Assembly (NCBI GenBank): GCA_038223055.1
Contig: JBBRHF010000216.1
Coordinates: forward strand, 1 to 6,513
DNA: 6,513 nt
Direction: 5' to 3'
From: JBBRHF01 sp038223055
Lineage (GTDB): Bacteria > Actinomycetota > Actinomycetes > JACCUZ01
Positions 5,880 to 6,513 of this stretch are shown one piece after another (the first letter of the stretch is position 1; each line of letters begins with the position of its first letter). A program made the translations under genes and the position numbers. The notes under the pieces are model-generated. The model saw nothing but the letters and a program-made list of their open reading frames with translations, had not been told where the DNA came from and searched no databases.

Positions 5880-6164
5880 TTGGCCCCCCACTTGTGGAGG
5901 TCAGGAGCTTGGCGCCTTCGGGCGCCCCGCGGCTGCCACTGCCACCACGACCCGCCGCAGCGCCGCGGCCCCTACTGGCAGTACAGCCGCAAGATCGATG
6001 GGAAGACCCTCACCGCCAGGCTCACCGCCGACCAAGCCGAGCGCTACCGCGAGTGGATCGAAAACCGTCGCCAGCTCGACCAGATCATCGCCGAGATGGA
6101 CCAGCTCTCCCAGCAGGTCCGAGACCTACTCCTGGCCCAGACCCCCAAACCCGGCCGCAGCTGA
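5880..6164 (+). CDS. DUF6788-like small protein, probably truncated at the N-terminus
   Basis: A frame of up to 94 codons, opposite in strand to all other genes here. It contains CHCHHDPPQRRGPYWQYSRK (Cys at residues 19 and 21 counted from the TTG at 5880), then GKTLTARLTADQAERYREW and a helical tail ending QLSQQVRDLLLAQ. This matches my memory of the DUF6788 family: a cysteine-bearing CxCHxDPPxxHGPYW segment, a GKTxTxxLT segment and an arginine-rich helix. The function is unknown; such ORFs are often seen beside insertion sequences. The usual N-terminal stretch with a CGKxxC-like motif is missing, and the only start is a TTG inside the left inverted repeat, so the gene may be a 5'-truncated relic. 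The stop lies seven bases before the right inverted repeat. Confidence 0.6.
   Translation: MAPHLWRSGAWRLRAPRGCHCHHDPPQRRGPYWQYSRKIDGKTLTARLTADQAERYREWIENRRQLDQIIAEMDQLSQQVRDLLLAQTPKPGRS
5911..5926 (+). other. cUUCGg tetraloop hairpin inside the element
   Basis: GGCGCC-TTCG-GGCGCC: a perfect six-pair stem closed by the extra-stable C(UUCG)G loop on plus-strand RNA. It lies inside the element just before the conserved DUF6788 segment. It could block read-through or translation; it has no U-tract. Confidence 0.4.
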
Positions 6165-6185
6165 CCCTCCCAAGTGGGGGGCCAA

Positions 6186-6397
6186 GTGCGCAGCGAGAAG
6201 TGCGGGACGTAGGTCTGTCGGGCCCAGACAACTGCGATAGCTGGGTGGTTCCGGGGACGCACGCGGCCTCCCCTGACCGGATTCGGACAGGCCAGAAAGC
6301 ATTGTGTGGCCGGTTGGTGGTGCTGTCGCAGGACTCGGAAACGAGACGGCGGACGCGTGTCGTTGACGACGCCCGGGCGCCGTGAGATGCCCAGCAG
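6186..6397. other. Spacer without a recognised gene
   Basis: Between the right end of the inverted-repeat element and the stop of the cheW copy I find no convincing gene, RNA or strong hairpin. A short self-complementary CGCCCGGGCG lies at 6370-6379. Open frames here lack homology that I recognise. Confidence 0.5.
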
Positions 6398-6513
6398 CTA
6401 CGCCGCCGTGCCGACCTGTACGGCGAGCTCGGTGTCCAGGACGAGCATCAGCGCCCCGTCGAGCTTGCAGACGCTCGTGACCAGTGCCCGGATGCGGGCG
6501 GGCACGGTCTCCG
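6397..6513. repeat. Direct repeat, copy 2 (117 bp, identical to 1019-1135)
   Basis: Perfect match to 1019-1135, running to the last base of the window. The bases past the cheW stop diverge at once. A repeat that ends exactly at the sequence end can also be an assembly overlap. Confidence 0.97.
6398..6513 (-). CDS. cheW: CheW-like coupling protein, C-terminal 37 residues (5' part outside window)
   Basis: The stop TAG is at 6398-6400 and the visible residues equal 108-144 of the complete CheW, including VCKLDGALMLVLDTE, the last strands of the CheW fold. It implies a second cheW, possibly the end of a second cheA-cheW unit, followed by a receptor gene (MCP-A) just as the complete cheW is followed by MCP-B. 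Whether the upstream part is identical, divergent or absent cannot be seen. If the window is a whole contig, the copy could reflect a collapsed repeat. Confidence 0.8.
   Translation of the reverse strand, partial: ETVPARIRALVTSVCKLDGALMLVLDTELAVQVGTAA

Larger units (their letters stand above)
5880..6185. mobile_element. Small inverted-repeat-bounded element (MITE-like) carrying the DUF6788 ORF
   Basis: TTGGCCCCCCACTTG (5880-5894) is the exact inverse complement of 6171-6185: a 15-bp perfect terminal inverted repeat around 276 bp that is almost filled by the DUF6788-like ORF. Leaving off the outer base, the ends read 5'-TGG...CCA-3', the TG/CA type of several insertion-sequence families. No transposase is present and I see no target-site duplication, so this would be a non-autonomous element or a remnant. 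The insertion lies between cheW and MCP-A, about 30 bp upstream of the MCP-A promoter. Confidence 0.5.

Noticed and set aside
6370..6379. Palindrome CGCCCGGGCG near the cheW copy as a terminator
   Set aside because: It has no loop and is expected by chance in DNA this rich in G and C.
1..6513. A defence system, CRISPR array, biosynthetic cluster, tRNA or rRNA
   Set aside because: No repeat array, no nuclease, helicase or synthase domain, and no cloverleaf or rRNA-like stretch was seen on either strand.

Overview
The window is a chemotaxis locus on the minus strand of a GC-rich genome, most likely a motile actinomycete (Actinomycetota). This rests on strong GC bias at third codon positions, GTG start codons, GC-rich hairpins without U-tracts, and a DUF6788-type small protein of a kind common in actinobacteria. 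Three promoters resembling those of the flagellar/chemotaxis sigma factor (FliA/sigma-28 class) fit a flagellated actinomycete such as Actinoplanes, Kineosporia or Cryptosporangium relatives, but the genus cannot be fixed from the sequence.

Read along the minus strand (right to left), the window holds: the 3' end of a cheW copy (6398-6513); a spacer with a compact ~305-bp element that has 15-bp inverted ends and a small DUF6788-like ORF on the plus strand (5880-6185); a complete methyl-accepting chemotaxis protein, here MCP-A (4142-5758), with its own promoter, leader hairpin and downstream terminator-like hairpin; a ~370-bp spacer with what looks like a remnant of a MoaD/ThiS-type gene; a cheA-cheW operon (3766-1020) with its own promoter; and the 5' half of a second chemoreceptor, MCP-B (808-1, running off the window), again with its own promoter and leader hairpin.

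Together these encode a receptor-kinase array: membrane chemoreceptors (MCP-A, MCP-B), the coupling protein CheW and the histidine kinase CheA. No cheY, cheB, cheR or flagellar gene is in the window. CheA is unusual in having two MshEN-like helical repeats between the phosphotransfer and dimerisation domains, and two CheW-like domains at the C-terminus. The two receptors share nearly the same HAMP region, leader and promoter, but have different extracellular sensor domains.

The most notable points are a 5'-UTR hairpin shared by the two MCP genes whose stem differs by paired, compensatory changes; a 117-bp perfect direct repeat covering the 3' end of both cheW copies and ending just past the stop codon; the MshEN-like insert in CheA; the small inverted-repeat-bounded DUF6788 element; and the MoaD-like relic. 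I see no evidence of an entirely new system: the core is a chemotaxis cluster with some unusual details.
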